From: Myxosarcina sp. GI1
GTDB lineage: Bacteria > Cyanobacteriota > Cyanobacteriia > Cyanobacteriales > Xenococcaceae
Assembly: GCF_000756305.1 (NCBI RefSeq)
Contig: NZ_JRFE01000011.1
Coordinates: 29,538-71,538, forward strand
Direction: 5' to 3'
Length of the DNA: 42,001 nt
Shown here: positions 19,626-29,512 of the stretch, piece after piece
How positions within the stretch are numbered: the stretch's first letter is position 1
How the letters are laid out: the number at the start of each line of letters is the position of its first letter
Position numbers and translations under genes: made by a program
The notes under the pieces: generated by a model
Told to the model about the DNA's origin: nothing
The model's database searches: none
What the model saw: the letters and a program-made list of their open reading frames with translations, nothing else

Positions 19626-21075
19626 TACCTCCAGTAACAATATCTTTGTCGCCAGACTCCAAGGTGCTGATAATTTTATGTAAGTTATCTCTAACTTTAG
19701 TATTCATTTCTGCATGACGTTTCCAGCCTTTTTCCTTAGCGTTTTTAACAAGTTTTTCTGTTTCTTCTAGCTGTGCTTTATGCTGGTCTAAAAACTCAAG
19801 TGTTGTCCTAAAATCTCCACAGGTAAGACAAGCATTAGCATGAGGGCATTCACCTAATACAACTGATCTGGCGCAAGAACCATTAGGTAATGATTGTGCT
19901 AAAACTTTTTTCTTAAGAAGATGTAAGTCTAAGTTATTATCTAATTCTGGTGTTGTAGATTTGACTAATTCGCCAGCGACATTAACTACTCTATTGTCGT
20001 GATATTTAGCTATTTCTTTCTTTAAAGTTTGGTCATGAAGATGGGCATAAACTGATGTCATCTTTGGAGATTCGTGACCTAAATAGCGTTGAATAATGTG
20101 TTGGGGAACGCCATTGTTAATCATGCGTGTACCAACAGTATGTCGAAACTGATGAGATTGAAAATTCCAAACTTTACCAGAACTATCACAAATATTTTGT
20201 TTTTCTGCTAGTTTTTTTAAATAAACAGCAAAGTTTTTGGGTGTCATTACTTTTGCTTCGGGATTAAAATCGGAGCTACTACCTCTTTTCCTGCCACAGA
20301 AAAGATATTCAAAGTCTGAGTTAAAATTTTTCTTGATATATTCCTGCTGCTCTTGAATTACTCGTGCTAGCTCATGAGAAATAGGTTTTTTATCTTCCTT
20401 TTTCATTTTGAAGTTGCAGTGTTCAATAAACCAATAACCTGTGTTGTCTTGACGCAAGCAATTGATTTTTAAAGACACAAGCTCTCCGACTCTAAAACCA
20501 CACTCTTGAATTACCAAGATCATTCTCATGACTGGAGGAGGTAATTTATCCAAATGTTTGTTTAGTTGAGACATTACATCTTCAGGTATGTATCTGGGAA
20601 TTGGCTTTTTTCTTTTTGGATAATCATTTTCATGAATTACGTAAGGAGGAATATAAAACCATTTATTTTCTGTCCACACCTTAAAACTTTCATTTAAATA
20701 ACTGATGTGCTTGCCTCTTGTTCTTGCCGATAATTTTATACTGGACAAATAAAAACAAAAATTTATAATCAAGGCTCTATCAATGTTTATTGCTTCTGTA
20801 GTTTTGTATTCATTTGCAACAAACATTGATAATTTATTGAAAGTGCTTATGTACTCTCGTAAAGTTCCTATTTTTTTATTAATAGAAAAATACTTTATTG
20901 TTTTTTTTGCTAATTCTTTAAGCCATTGTTGCTGAATCAAAGAAAAATTCAATTTTCTTTTTTCATTGTTATATTCATAAACTTGCAAATTTAGATTTTT
21001 ATAATCCCAAAGATCTTTATCAAAAAAAGCGGGATTTTGTGAATTATTATACTCAACTTTTAATGACTGATTCAT
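19618..21075 (-). CDS. TnpB-like tyrosine recombinase of a Tn554-type element
   Basis: The 485-residue protein has an N-terminal SAM-like core-binding domain (about 45-150) and a catalytic domain with all expected residues: Arg195 in ECGFRVGE, His308 and Arg311 in HQFRH, His334 in YLGHES, and the nucleophile Tyr343 in SVYAHL. A C-terminal Cys/His cluster (Cys401, Cys410, His412, Cys416, Cys419) resembles a small zinc-binding module and is followed by a coiled segment. That tail is a hallmark of TnpB-type recombinases as opposed to ordinary phage integrases. It overlaps the upstream recombinase gene by 23 nt and the downstream TnpC-like start, so all three are probably translated from one mRNA. 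Confidence 0.85.
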   Translation of the reverse strand: MNQSLKVEYNNSQNPAFFDKDLWDYKNLNLQVYEYNNEKRKLNFSLIQQQWLKELAKKTIKYFSINKKIGTLREYISTFNKLSMFVANEYKTTEAINIDRALIINFCFYLSSIKLSARTRGKHISYLNESFKVWTENKWFYIPPYVIHENDYPKRKKPIPRYIPEDVMSQLNKHLDKLPPPVMRMILVIQECGFRVGELVSLKINCLRQDNTGYWFIEHCNFKMKKEDKKPISHELARVIQEQQEYIKKNFNSDFEYLFCGRKRGSSSDFNPEAKVMTPKNFAVYLKKLAEKQNICDSSGKVWNFQSHQFRHTVGTRMINNGVPQHIIQRYLGHESPKMTSVYAHLHDQTLKKEIAKYHDNRVVNVAGELVKSTTPELDNNLDLHLLKKKVLAQSLPNGSCARSVVLGECPHANACLTCGDFRTTLEFLDQHKAQLEETEKLVKNAKEKGWKRHAEMNTKVRDNLHKIISTLESGDKDIVTGGNE

Positions 21076-22177
21076 TTATTTTTCTTTGCTCCAAATATTT
21101 TTGATATTCTGCTTTTAAATCATCATCAATCAGATGAACATAGGTATTGACCGTAGTTTGAATATCGCTATGTCCTAATCGCTTTTGTACATAACTTATG
21201 TCCCACCCAGATCTGACTAAATTAGTTGCGTGGCTGTGTCTCAGTAAGTGTGCAGTAGCATAAATACCAGTCTTTTTTCTTAGGCGACGAAACAAGCTAT
21301 CTACTGCCGAATAAGTTAATGGTGTTCCTGGTTGTACTTTGTGACTCCAAATAGAAACAAATACATAATCTGAGTCAACATCTTCTGGATATTCATCAAT
21401 TAAATAGTCAGAAAAAAACCGCATTAGTTCCTTGTTGACGTGAATTATTCTATCTCCACTTTTAGCTCTAGCATTATTGAAATTATCGAGTCTATTTTTT
21501 ACATGGATCTCATTCGTTCCTCCTGTAACAAAATCTTCCAATCTAAGCCCTAATGCCTCCCCAATACGCATTCCTGTTTCGTAAAGCAAACAAATTAAAA
21601 ACTTGTCTCTAGTGTGCTTACAAGCGTCAATTAATTTTTTTACTTCATCATCGTTGAGGCAACCAGGGAAAGTTTTAGGTTCTTTAACTTTGAGTAATTT
21701 GGCTTTAACTTGATTGCCTTTACTGATGTGATGTAGAAAAGGTTTGAACTTGCTTCCTTTTTGGGTTACGTAGCGATAGTTTTCTATACCCTCAGTCGTT
21801 CCTAAACGCTCATGAAACTCGTAGAAAGAAGCGACAGTAGTAAGAGCATGGTTAATAGTTTTTTCCGACCTCTGTGACTCTTGTGGTCGGATTGGGATTG
21901 TTCCTGGCTGTGGGTTTCTAAGCCAGTGGATAAACTCTGCTCTTTGTTCTAAGTTGACTGTTTTCCAGTCTAAGGAGTTTTCTTTGAGGTATTCAAAGTA
22001 GAGCTTCAGATTCCGAGCATAGCTAGAGATAGTGTTAGGTGAACGTTCTAGGCTGTCGAGGTAGCGTAAATACTTTGATATTGGTTCGACGGGTAGATAG
22101 TTATCGTCCAGCACTAACCAGATTGTCTTGCCGTTATCTAATTGCCCTTTCTGTGTCTTCATGCAAATATAATACAT
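21053..22177 (-). CDS. TnpA-like tyrosine recombinase of a Tn554-type element
   Basis: The 374-residue recombinase has a core-binding domain (about 32-130) and a catalytic domain with Arg204 (ETGMRIGE), His310 and Arg313 (HLLRH), His336 (RLGHSD) and the nucleophile Tyr346 (NTYVHL). All catalytic positions are present, so the enzyme should be active. It is the promoter-proximal gene of the tnpA-tnpB-tnpC-like operon. The start is uncertain: ATG 22177 (MYYICM) or the Met six codons in (MKTQKGQ, 22162); neither has a strong Shine-Dalgarno. Recombinases of this class cut and rejoin DNA through a Tyr-DNA intermediate at short core sites. Confidence 0.86.
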   Translation of the reverse strand: MYYICMKTQKGQLDNGKTIWLVLDDNYLPVEPISKYLRYLDSLERSPNTISSYARNLKLYFEYLKENSLDWKTVNLEQRAEFIHWLRNPQPGTIPIRPQESQRSEKTINHALTTVASFYEFHERLGTTEGIENYRYVTQKGSKFKPFLHHISKGNQVKAKLLKVKEPKTFPGCLNDDEVKKLIDACKHTRDKFLICLLYETGMRIGEALGLRLEDFVTGGTNEIHVKNRLDNFNNARAKSGDRIIHVNKELMRFFSDYLIDEYPEDVDSDYVFVSIWSHKVQPGTPLTYSAVDSLFRRLRKKTGIYATAHLLRHSHATNLVRSGWDISYVQKRLGHSDIQTTVNTYVHLIDDDLKAEYQKYLEQRKINESVIKS

Positions 22178-22272
22178 GATGTGTAAATACTAAAGCAAGC
22201 TATTATATAACAGTTTAAAATAGAGCCTTTCGGCTCTTGTTGTTGTTGTCATGGAATATAATTATTTAATCA

Positions 22273-22290
22273 GAGATAACTCCAGGCTGC
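22273..22290 (-). repeat. Right copy of the imperfect inverted repeat flanking the recombinase module
   Basis: The minus strand reads GCAGCCTGGAGTTATCTC, 16 of 18 identical to 18528-18545 in opposite orientation. It sits about 96 nt outside the first recombinase gene and is a candidate end or arm site of the element. Confidence 0.45.
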
Positions 22291-22395
22291 GTCTCCCAGT
22301 CTGCCCAAACCACTCAATTTAGAGTTGACAGACTGCTAGCTTACTGGTCAATTTGCCAGAGAGAGATTACAAAGGAAATAAATTAGCTCAAATTA

Positions 22396-25300
22396 ATGGC
22401 AAACTCGATGTCAGCACTAGAACTACAAAAGATTCGTCATTTACTAGTGGCAGAAGACGAACGGGGAAAAAAAACTTATCGCTTAGAAGCTGAAACTTAT
22501 TCACTCGGTCGAGATCCGATTAATTCCATTGTGCTTCAAGGCTCGTCGATTTCTCGTCAACATGCGACAATTTTACGCATTACTGTTCCAGAGAGCGATC
22601 GCTATTTTTTTCGCATTATTGATGGCAGTCTCAACGGTAAAAGAAGTACTAACGGCATTTCAATCAATGGTACAAAATGTCTTTCTCACGACCTCAAACA
22701 CGGAGATACGATTGCATTTAGCAGTAAAATTCGAGCTAAGTACTATGCTTTTTCTAATCTGTCAGATTCTGAATATTCCCAATTTGCTCGAACAGATGAT
22801 GTTTCTGGTTTTTTAGCCCTTCCAGGTAAATCTTTTAAAACTTTTATTGCTCCAGAAGATAGTTTTAAAGGTGCTAACGATCTCGCTCTAGCGCGTTTGG
22901 CTTCCTTTCCCGAGCTAATTCCCACTCCAATTATCGAGCTTGACTTAACTGGAAAAATTACCTATTTAAATCCTGCAGCACTTCGTCAATTTGCTCAATT
23001 AAAAGAACTAGGTACAAAACATCCAATCTTATTAGAATTTCCCAACATAGTTCACCAGCGAACGGAAAATACTTTTGCGCGAGAAATTAGTTTAAACAAT
23101 GCCGTATACGAGCAATCGATACATTATCTTCCTCAAAGCGACTTAGTTAGAATTTTTATTAACGACATTACCGAACGTAAGAGAGCAGAAACTGAAAAAG
23201 AACAGCGCGATCGCCTGTTGCAACGGGTAATTTTAAATCAAAATATTGACTTTCTACAGCGTCTTCAGCATTTACTGAAAATAGGATGTGAATACTTCGG
23301 GCTAGAAGTTGGTCTGGTAAGCAAAATCGAGCGCGGTCGCTTGGAACGACAAGCTATTTTTTACAACAATAAGCTACAAACCACTTTAGATATTACCGAT
23401 TTTCCTCAAGAAATCGATTGGCAACTCTGGCAAAAAACCCTGGCAACCGAGCAACCAATTTATTTAGACTGGAATGTAAAATTTACGACTTTAAATACTT
23501 TGGAAGCCTTAAAAACTTATTTTGGTATAAGTATTTTAGTATCGGGAGAAGTTTACGGTCTTCTTGGTTTTTTTAGTGGCGCGCCACGTCAGTACACTGC
23601 TACCTACGCAGAACAAAAACTGATCGAGCTAATGACTCAATGGTTGGGTAGTGAAATCGAACGCCAACAGATTCAAAATAGCCTCGAACGACAATATTCA
23701 AAAACAGTTTTGCTTAGAGAGATTACAGAAGAAATTCGTCAAAGCCTAGATGTCAAACAAATCGTTCAAACCACAGCAAATCGAGTTGGTGAGGCTTTTG
23801 GTGTCAATCGCTGTGTAATTCATCGTTTTGTAGATGGTTCGCCCCCACAAATTCCTTGCGTTGCTGAATATTCAAATTACGATACTCTTTCGATGCTCGA
23901 TATAGAAATTCCGATGGAGAATAATCCTCACGCTCAAAGATTGCTGGAGCGAGAGCGAGCAGTTGTTAGCCACAATGTCTTTATGGATCCTCTGCTTCAG
24001 CCTACTGCTGAAATTTGTCAGCAACTACAAATTAAATCGATCCTAGCAGTCCGTACTTCCTATAAAGGACAAATTAACGGCATAATTGCCCTACATCAAA
24101 GCGATCGCCAGCGTAACTGGAAACCAGAAGAAATCGAACTATTAGAAGCGGTAGCCGCTCAAGTAGGAATTGGTTTGGGGCAAGCAGAATTGTTAGAACA
24201 AGAAACTCTAAGTAAAGTTGCTCTAGCTCAAAAAAATCAAGAATTGAATGTTGCCAAACAAGCAGCAGAAGCAGCTAATAAAGCAAAGAGTCAGTTTCTC
24301 GCTACTATGAGCCACGAACTGAGAACTCCAATGAATGCAGTTATTGGCATGACAGGTTTGTTATTAGATACTCAATTGAATTTTCAGCAGAAGTATTTTA
24401 CCGAAACTATTCGCAGAAGTGGTGAAACATTACTGGCTCTAATCAATGATATTCTCGATTTTTCCAAGATTGAAGCGGAAAAAATGACTTTAGAGCAATA
24501 TCCCTTCAATTTGTGTTCTTGTCTGCGGGATGCTTTAGATTTGGTACGACCTCAAGCTAATGCTAAGGGAGTGAAATTAGTCTACCAAATTGACGAAATT
24601 CTTCCCTCTAATGTTGTTGGAGACATAGCTAGATTGAGACAGGTTTTAATGAATTTACTGGCTAATGCGGTGAAATTTACCGAACGAGGTTATGTGAGCG
24701 TTTCTATAAAGGGAAATTTGTCAACAAAGCAGCAAAATACCTATCAAATTCAATTTGCGGTTCGAGATACTGGCATTGGAATTCTGCCTGAAAAACAAAA
24801 GCTTCTGTTCAAGCCGTTTAGTCAGGTAGATGCTTCAGTAAATCGTAAATATGGCGGCACGGGATTGGGATTGGCAATTTGTAAACAGATAGTTGAGTTA
24901 ATGGGTGGCAGCATTTGGGTTGAAAGTCATGGTTGTGTAACTGGCGTTCCACCAGGTGATTGGAAACTCACTACTGCTGAAGACACGGTTGGTACGAATT
25001 TTTATTTTACAATTGTAGTCCAAGAAGCTTCGGGGCATTCTTTACCTGAGAGTAACGTTAGTAGTAAAGAACCTTCTCTTGCAGAGGCTCCAAAAGAGCG
25101 CAAACCTCTGAGAATTTTATTAGCCGAAGATAATAGCGTCAACCAGAGAGTTGCTTTACTAATTTTAGAAAAATTGGGTTATCGAGCCGATATTGTTAGC
25201 AATGGTTTAGAAGCAGTTAATGCAGTGCAAGCAGTGCCTTATGACTTAATATTTATGGACATGGAAATGCCAGAAATGGATGGAATTACGGCGACAAAAA

Positions 25301-25926
25301 GGATACTGTCTCACAATTTAACTATTAAAACGCCTCATATTATAGGTTTGACCGCTTATGCCATGTCGGAAGATCGCGATCGCTGCTTGCAAGCAGGCAT
25401 GACAGATTTTTTAACCAAACCAATTCGTATCGAAGATTTAGCTAGAGCATTACAAAAAATAGCCAACCTTATAGACTCGGAGGCTAATGCCAAAGGTAAC
25501 TCTAATTCTTTTGAAGCCAATGTAGTAACTCGATCGCCAGTACCCGAAACCATCTCTCCTGTTTCAGAAGCCAAACAATCAGTTCTCGATGTGAGCGTTT
25601 TGAACTCACTGCGCCAGCTAGCTGGAGCCAAAGCTCAAACTTTGTTGACTAATATTATCAATCAATATCTAGAAGACAGTCCTGGCAGACTTCAAGCGAT
25701 CGCCAAAGCCCTGGAGGAGAAAGATGCCGAGGCACTCCGTAAAGCCGCTCACGGTCTGCGCTCTAGCAGTGCCAATTTAGGAGCGGTCGGTATTGCCGAA
25801 TGCTGCAAAAGTATAGAAAATCTAGCTCGTACTGGAAAAATACCCGAAGAAGGGGTAATAACACAGTTAGAAACCGAATACCAACAAGCAAAAATAGCCC
25901 TGCAAGAGGAATGCCAACATGACTGA
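22396..25926 (+). CDS. Hybrid sensor histidine kinase, FHA-PAS-GAF-GAF-HisKA-HATPase-REC-Hpt
   Basis: The 1,176-residue kinase has no membrane segment. Its FHA domain (about 30-115, YSLGRD and SSISRQHA) binds phosphothreonine peptides. A PAS domain lies at about 175-260 ([20 protein letters not shown]) and two GAF domains at about 275-425 and 445-600. HisKA has His640 in SHELRTP; the HATPase shows [17 protein letters not shown] and [10 protein letters not shown] receiver has Asp955 in [13 protein letters not shown]-terminal Hpt has His1119 in AAHGLRSSS. The full His-Asp-His relay is therefore in one chain and should pass phosphate on to a separate receiver. The next gene, a REC-GAF regulator, overlaps it by 8 nt and is the obvious target. 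Start: ATG 22396; ATG 22408 is also possible. The FHA domain implies cross-talk with Ser/Thr kinases. Confidence 0.92.
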   Translation: MANSMSALELQKIRHLLVAEDERGKKTYRLEAETYSLGRDPINSIVLQGSSISRQHATILRITVPESDRYFFRIIDGSLNGKRSTNGISINGTKCLSHDLKHGDTIAFSSKIRAKYYAFSNLSDSEYSQFARTDDVSGFLALPGKSFKTFIAPEDSFKGANDLALARLASFPELIPTPIIELDLTGKITYLNPAALRQFAQLKELGTKHPILLEFPNIVHQRTENTFAREISLNNAVYEQSIHYLPQSDLVRIFINDITERKRAETEKEQRDRLLQRVILNQNIDFLQRLQHLLKIGCEYFGLEVGLVSKIERGRLERQAIFYNNKLQTTLDITDFPQEIDWQLWQKTLATEQPIYLDWNVKFTTLNTLEALKTYFGISILVSGEVYGLLGFFSGAPRQYTATYAEQKLIELMTQWLGSEIERQQIQNSLERQYSKTVLLREITEEIRQSLDVKQIVQTTANRVGEAFGVNRCVIHRFVDGSPPQIPCVAEYSNYDTLSMLDIEIPMENNPHAQRLLERERAVVSHNVFMDPLLQPTAEICQQLQIKSILAVRTSYKGQINGIIALHQSDRQRNWKPEEIELLEAVAAQVGIGLGQAELLEQETLSKVALAQKNQELNVAKQAAEAANKAKSQFLATMSHELRTPMNAVIGMTGLLLDTQLNFQQKYFTETIRRSGETLLALINDILDFSKIEAEKMTLEQYPFNLCSCLRDALDLVRPQANAKGVKLVYQIDEILPSNVVGDIARLRQVLMNLLANAVKFTERGYVSVSIKGNLSTKQQNTYQIQFAVRDTGIGILPEKQKLLFKPFSQVDASVNRKYGGTGLGLAICKQIVELMGGSIWVESHGCVTGVPPGDWKLTTAEDTVGTNFYFTIVVQEASGHSLPESNVSSKEPSLAEAPKERKPLRILLAEDNSVNQRVALLILEKLGYRADIVSNGLEAVNAVQAVPYDLIFMDMEMPEMDGITATKRILSHNLTIKTPHIIGLTAYAMSEDRDRCLQAGMTDFLTKPIRIEDLARALQKIANLIDSEANAKGNSNSFEANVVTRSPVPETISPVSEAKQSVLDVSVLNSLRQLAGAKAQTLLTNIINQYLEDSPGRLQAIAKALEEKDAEALRKAAHGLRSSSANLGAVGIAECCKSIENLARTGKIPEEGVITQLETEYQQAKIALQEECQHD

Positions 25927-26836
25927 AAAAAACGATAATACCGAGCAAATGCCTTTGGTTCTTATCGTCGACGACGATCGCACAATGCGTGCTTTGCTTA
26001 ATTTGGGAATGGAAGAAGAGGGTTATCGCATAGTAGAGGCTAAAAATGGCGAACAGTGTCTTTCAGAGTACGTACATCTTCAACCAGACCTGATTTTATT
26101 AGATGCAGTGATGCCAGATCTCGATGGTTTTACCTGCTGTCAAAAGATTCGTAGTTTACCAGGAGGCGATCGCGTTCCGATTCTCATAATTACGGTACTC
26201 GACGATCGAGAATCTATCGAGCGTGCTTTTCAAGCAGGAGCAACCGACTATATCACCAAACCTATTAATTGGGAAGTAATGGCGCGGCGAGTCGATCGTT
26301 TGTTAAGCACCAATCAAGCTAGTCTAGAATTAGCAGCAGTTAAAGAACAACTAAAGCAGCAGCAGGCTTGGGAAGAATTGATTAGAAAGATTTTACAGCA
26401 GTTGGCTCAAGGCAATTTAGTTGAAGATTCAATTAAGCAGGTTCTGTCGCTGATTCGCAATTGGAGTCAAGCCTCAAGGGTGTTGCTATATATAGCGGCA
26501 ACCAAAAATTGCTTTGAATCGCTCGCAGTTGGTACTCCTTCAATAACAGAATTTTCTGCTCTAGACTTTAATTTATTGAGTGAATATGGGGAACAATATC
26601 ATCAAGGAAAAATAGTTGTCATCGAAGATATTGCTGGAGCCAACTTACCATCTGCTGCGATCGCCAGATTCGAGCAGCTTAACACTCAAGCGTTATCTAT
26701 CGTACCGCTAAGGAATGGTACTAGCCTTTTAGGCTTGCTTTCGCTCCATTCTTCTGAGAGGTTTTCTCAATGGCAAAAGCTAACCGTTAACAGGTTTATA
26801 GATCTAGGACGACTATTGACGATCGAGCTTGAATAA
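25919..26836 (+). CDS. REC-GAF response regulator
   Basis: The receiver domain lies at about residues 13-130, with VDDD, phosphoacceptor Asp62 in [11 protein letters not shown] and the conserved Lys in YITKPINW. A linker helix leads to a GAF domain (about 150-300, ending [18 protein letters not shown]). There is no DNA-binding, GGDEF or kinase output, so it probably acts as an adaptor or phospho-sink with ligand sensing. Translation is coupled to the kinase gene, its ATG lying 8 nt inside that gene. The NACHT gene begins 34 nt after its stop, suggesting one operon of three. Confidence 0.9.
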   Translation: MTEKNDNTEQMPLVLIVDDDRTMRALLNLGMEEEGYRIVEAKNGEQCLSEYVHLQPDLILLDAVMPDLDGFTCCQKIRSLPGGDRVPILIITVLDDRESIERAFQAGATDYITKPINWEVMARRVDRLLSTNQASLELAAVKEQLKQQQAWEELIRKILQQLAQGNLVEDSIKQVLSLIRNWSQASRVLLYIAATKNCFESLAVGTPSITEFSALDFNLLSEYGEQYHQGKIVVIEDIAGANLPSAAIARFEQLNTQALSIVPLRNGTSLLGLLSLHSSERFSQWQKLTVNRFIDLGRLLTIELE

Positions 26837-26870
26837 ACCATCGATGTTGTTTACACTCAATCATTAAACT

Positions 26871-29162
26871 ATGGCAAAGCGATCGCTCAAAGCATCTAAC
26901 TTCGGAATTGATAAAGCCAAACGAGCTTTTGAGCGCCTTGGCTGGACACAAGAATATCTAGCCGCAGAAGTGGGTTTATCGACTCGCCAGTCAGTTTGGA
27001 AGTTCTTTACGGGTAAACCTATCGAACGCCACATCTTTATCGATCTTTGTTTTCAGCTAGATTTGGATTGGGAGGATGTTGCTGATTTACCGCATAAAAA
27101 TAAGCCTTTAGCTGAAGAACGACCGAAACAACCCTCAACTTCCTCAAATTACCAAGAATTAGTTACTGTAGCGCGATCGCAGGTTAGAGGACAAATTGAA
27201 GCTCAGTGTGGTACGCTGCAATCTTTTTTTGAATTTGCCCAACCCTTACCCCTGAAAGATATTTATACCAACCAAAACTTCCTCACCCGCCTGAGCAATC
27301 AACGCTGGTTAGAAGTATCGGATTTGCAAAGTTCGAGCCAACGCAGTTTGGGATTTTCCGATCCAGACAGACAGACAATTCCCGCTCTCGATGCCGTTAA
27401 CACTCACGATAAGTTGATGTTGTTGGGTAAGCCAGGTGCTGGTAAAACAACATTTTTGCAGCATTTGGCATTGGAGTGTATTCGAGGTAATTTTAAAGCT
27501 GACTGTATTCCCGTCTTTATTTTTTTGAGAACTTTTGCCGTCCAAGCTAAAGAATGTCAGGATTTTAGCTTGCTTGGTTACTTGGAACGTTTCTGGCGTA
27601 ATTATAATCTTACTTCAGAACAAATAGTTACCTTACTGCAACAAGGGAAAGTATTACTGCTTCTCGATGGGTTGGACGAAATTCCTCAAGAATACGAGCA
27701 GGAAATTGTTCGGCAAATTCAGCAATTTTCTCAACTTTACTATCAAAATCGTGCGCTCGTCACCTGTCGCTTAGCAGGACAACAATATCGCTTCAACGGC
27801 TTTACTTATGTCGAATTAGCAGATTTCAATCCCACACAAGTACAAGCCTTTGCTAAAAGATGGTTTGTTGCCACTGCTAGAGATTCTGAAACTGGACTTA
27901 CTAAGGCTAACCAGTTTTTAGAACAATTACAACACAAAGGCAATCAACCAATTCGGGAACTGGTCACTACTCCAATTCTGCTCAACTTAATTTGTTCTGT
28001 ATTTCAAGAGCGGTTATCTTTTCCCAGCAAACGAGAAAGATTATATCAAGAGGGATTGGATATTTTACTAGTGCGTTGGGATCGTTCTAGAGGCATCGAG
28101 CGCGATCGCATCTACCGCAATCTTACTTTACCAGATAAAATTAAACTTCTCAGTCATATTGCTGCGGTCAATTTCGAGCGGGGTAACTACTTTTTTGAAA
28201 AAGAGCAGTTGTTACAAATTATTGCCGACTATTTAGCAACTGTATCCGATGCTTCGGGCGATCCAGAAACGCTGCGCTTAGATAGTGAAGCTATTCTCAG
28301 AGCGATCGAAGTTCAGCATGGGTTACTAGTTGAAAGAGCCAGGGGTATTTACTCATTTTCTCACCTAACTTTTCAAGAGTATCTTACCGCCAGAAAAATA
28401 GTTTCTAGTCCAAATTGCGAAGAATTAAATAGTTATCTACAGCAGCTGGCAACCCAAATTTCTAATCCTCAATGGCGCGAAGTTATTCTCTTGACTGCCA
28501 GTATGTTACCCAATGCCGATTACTTAGTACGGCAACTCAAACAGCAAGTCGATCTAATTTTGGCAGCAGTTCCTCAATTACAAGAGTTTCTCCAGTTTAT
28601 CGATCGCAAAGCAAAAGCCTTATCCGTACCTTATAAACCAGCAGCAGTAAGAGCTTTTTATTTTAGTTTGTTTCACAACCGCGATCTCAACCTGGCTATT
28701 GCTCTCGATTCCCAATTGGCTGGCGAACTGGCAAACGATTTGGCTTTAGATTTAGCTTTGGAAAGAGCTTTTGCAATCGCTCTATCTTTGGCTGAAAATC
28801 CCGACATCAAACAAATTCTCAATTTTAGTTTTGCCCTGGAGTTTGAGTCTAGTTGTTCTCTCTCGGCAGACATGAAACAGGCACTTGACTCTCTCAAACA
28901 ACAACTTCCCGATCCTGCTGAAGGTAAAAACTATCTTTTAACCTGGTGGTCGAATAATGGTTGCGATTGGCTGCAACATTTTCGTAGCGTAATTAATGAA
29001 TATCGTTATTGGGGTATCGATTGGAATTTCGATCGCGATTCACAAGAATGGTTGCAAAAATATTACCTTGCCAACCAATTTTTACTTGAGTGCCTCGATA
29101 GCAAGTTTAATTTGTCTCGTTCGACTCAAAAAGCAATTGAAGATAAATTTCTAGTTGTTTGA
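26871..29162 (+). CDS. HTH-NACHT STAND NTPase
   Basis: The 763-residue protein has an N-terminal helix-turn-helix-like domain (about 12-75; LGWTQEYLAAEVGLSTRQSV), then a NACHT NTPase with P-loop GKPGAGKT (186-193) and Walker B LLLLDGLDE (262-270). Winged-helix and helical parts follow, including SFSHLTFQEYLTA, the usual end of the NACHT module. A helical C-terminal region (about 560-763) has a WWSNNGCDWL segment instead of WD40 or TPR repeats. Bacterial NACHT proteins are signal-dependent oligomerising NTPases, and several are anti-phage proteins (known for bNACHT families). Being directly downstream of a kinase and response regulator is notable. An immune or a regulatory role is inference. 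It has no signal peptide and is cytoplasmic. Confidence 0.87.
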   Translation: MAKRSLKASNFGIDKAKRAFERLGWTQEYLAAEVGLSTRQSVWKFFTGKPIERHIFIDLCFQLDLDWEDVADLPHKNKPLAEERPKQPSTSSNYQELVTVARSQVRGQIEAQCGTLQSFFEFAQPLPLKDIYTNQNFLTRLSNQRWLEVSDLQSSSQRSLGFSDPDRQTIPALDAVNTHDKLMLLGKPGAGKTTFLQHLALECIRGNFKADCIPVFIFLRTFAVQAKECQDFSLLGYLERFWRNYNLTSEQIVTLLQQGKVLLLLDGLDEIPQEYEQEIVRQIQQFSQLYYQNRALVTCRLAGQQYRFNGFTYVELADFNPTQVQAFAKRWFVATARDSETGLTKANQFLEQLQHKGNQPIRELVTTPILLNLICSVFQERLSFPSKRERLYQEGLDILLVRWDRSRGIERDRIYRNLTLPDKIKLLSHIAAVNFERGNYFFEKEQLLQIIADYLATVSDASGDPETLRLDSEAILRAIEVQHGLLVERARGIYSFSHLTFQEYLTARKIVSSPNCEELNSYLQQLATQISNPQWREVILLTASMLPNADYLVRQLKQQVDLILAAVPQLQEFLQFIDRKAKALSVPYKPAAVRAFYFSLFHNRDLNLAIALDSQLAGELANDLALDLALERAFAIALSLAENPDIKQILNFSFALEFESSCSLSADMKQALDSLKQQLPDPAEGKNYLLTWWSNNGCDWLQHFRSVINEYRYWGIDWNFDRDSQEWLQKYYLANQFLLECLDSKFNLSRSTQKAIEDKFLVV

Positions 29163-29512
29163 GTTGTAATGGCAAAGAGCAAAATTTATTTATGATGATA
29201 GAGTCAGTAATTTAGATGTTGTAACTATGAGCGATCGCCCTTCCGATCGCCAAACTTTAATTCTAGTCTAAGAGAGCAAAAAAGAAGATAGCAAGTAAAT
29301 CTTCAATTAACGTAATTGAAGTAAAAGCTAAATTAATATAACTCCTTTTAGAAAACACATTGCTACAGCCAAGTAAATTAACTAGTAGCATTAAAAAACT
29401 GAAAAAATTCGAAGGTGAAACAACTTGATTCAAATCGTGTGCTATTTTCGCAATAACTACGGCAAAGATAAGATCCCCAAAAAGCTCCAGTCATGTTGCA
29501 TATCGTTCTGTT
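29163..29512. other. Spacer between the NACHT gene and the AraC-type regulator
   Basis: This 350-nt gap between convergent genes contains a perfect 9-bp inverted repeat (CTTCAATTA / TAATTGAAG, 29301-29321, 3-nt loop) without a U-run. It also holds a 14-codon ORF at 29227 that looks like a chance or truncated start. No real gene is seen; the hairpin may mark transcript ends. Confidence 0.45.

Larger units (their letters stand above)
18434..22307. mobile_element. Tn554-type site-specific transposon core (limits approximate)
   Basis: Three overlapping minus-strand genes, a 374-residue tyrosine recombinase, a 485-residue tyrosine recombinase with a C-terminal Cys cluster, and a coiled-coil TnpC-like protein, reproduce the tnpA-tnpB-tnpC order of Tn554-family elements. 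Such elements insert site-specifically without long terminal repeats. No cargo gene is seen. The limits given are a guess based on a 9-nt direct repeat (GTCTGCCCA, 18434-18442 and 22299-22307), which could be chance. An inverted pair at 18528-18545 and 22273-22290 lies just inside. Confidence 0.6.

Noticed and set aside
18434-22307. GTCTGCCCA direct repeat as proven attachment cores
   Set aside because: A 9-nt match between two flanks of about 250 nt is expected by chance roughly one time in four, so it is used only as a tentative limit.
29227-29271. 14-codon ORF starting MSDRPSDRQ after the NACHT gene
   Set aside because: Too short to support; the HIP1 octamer creates the apparent start.
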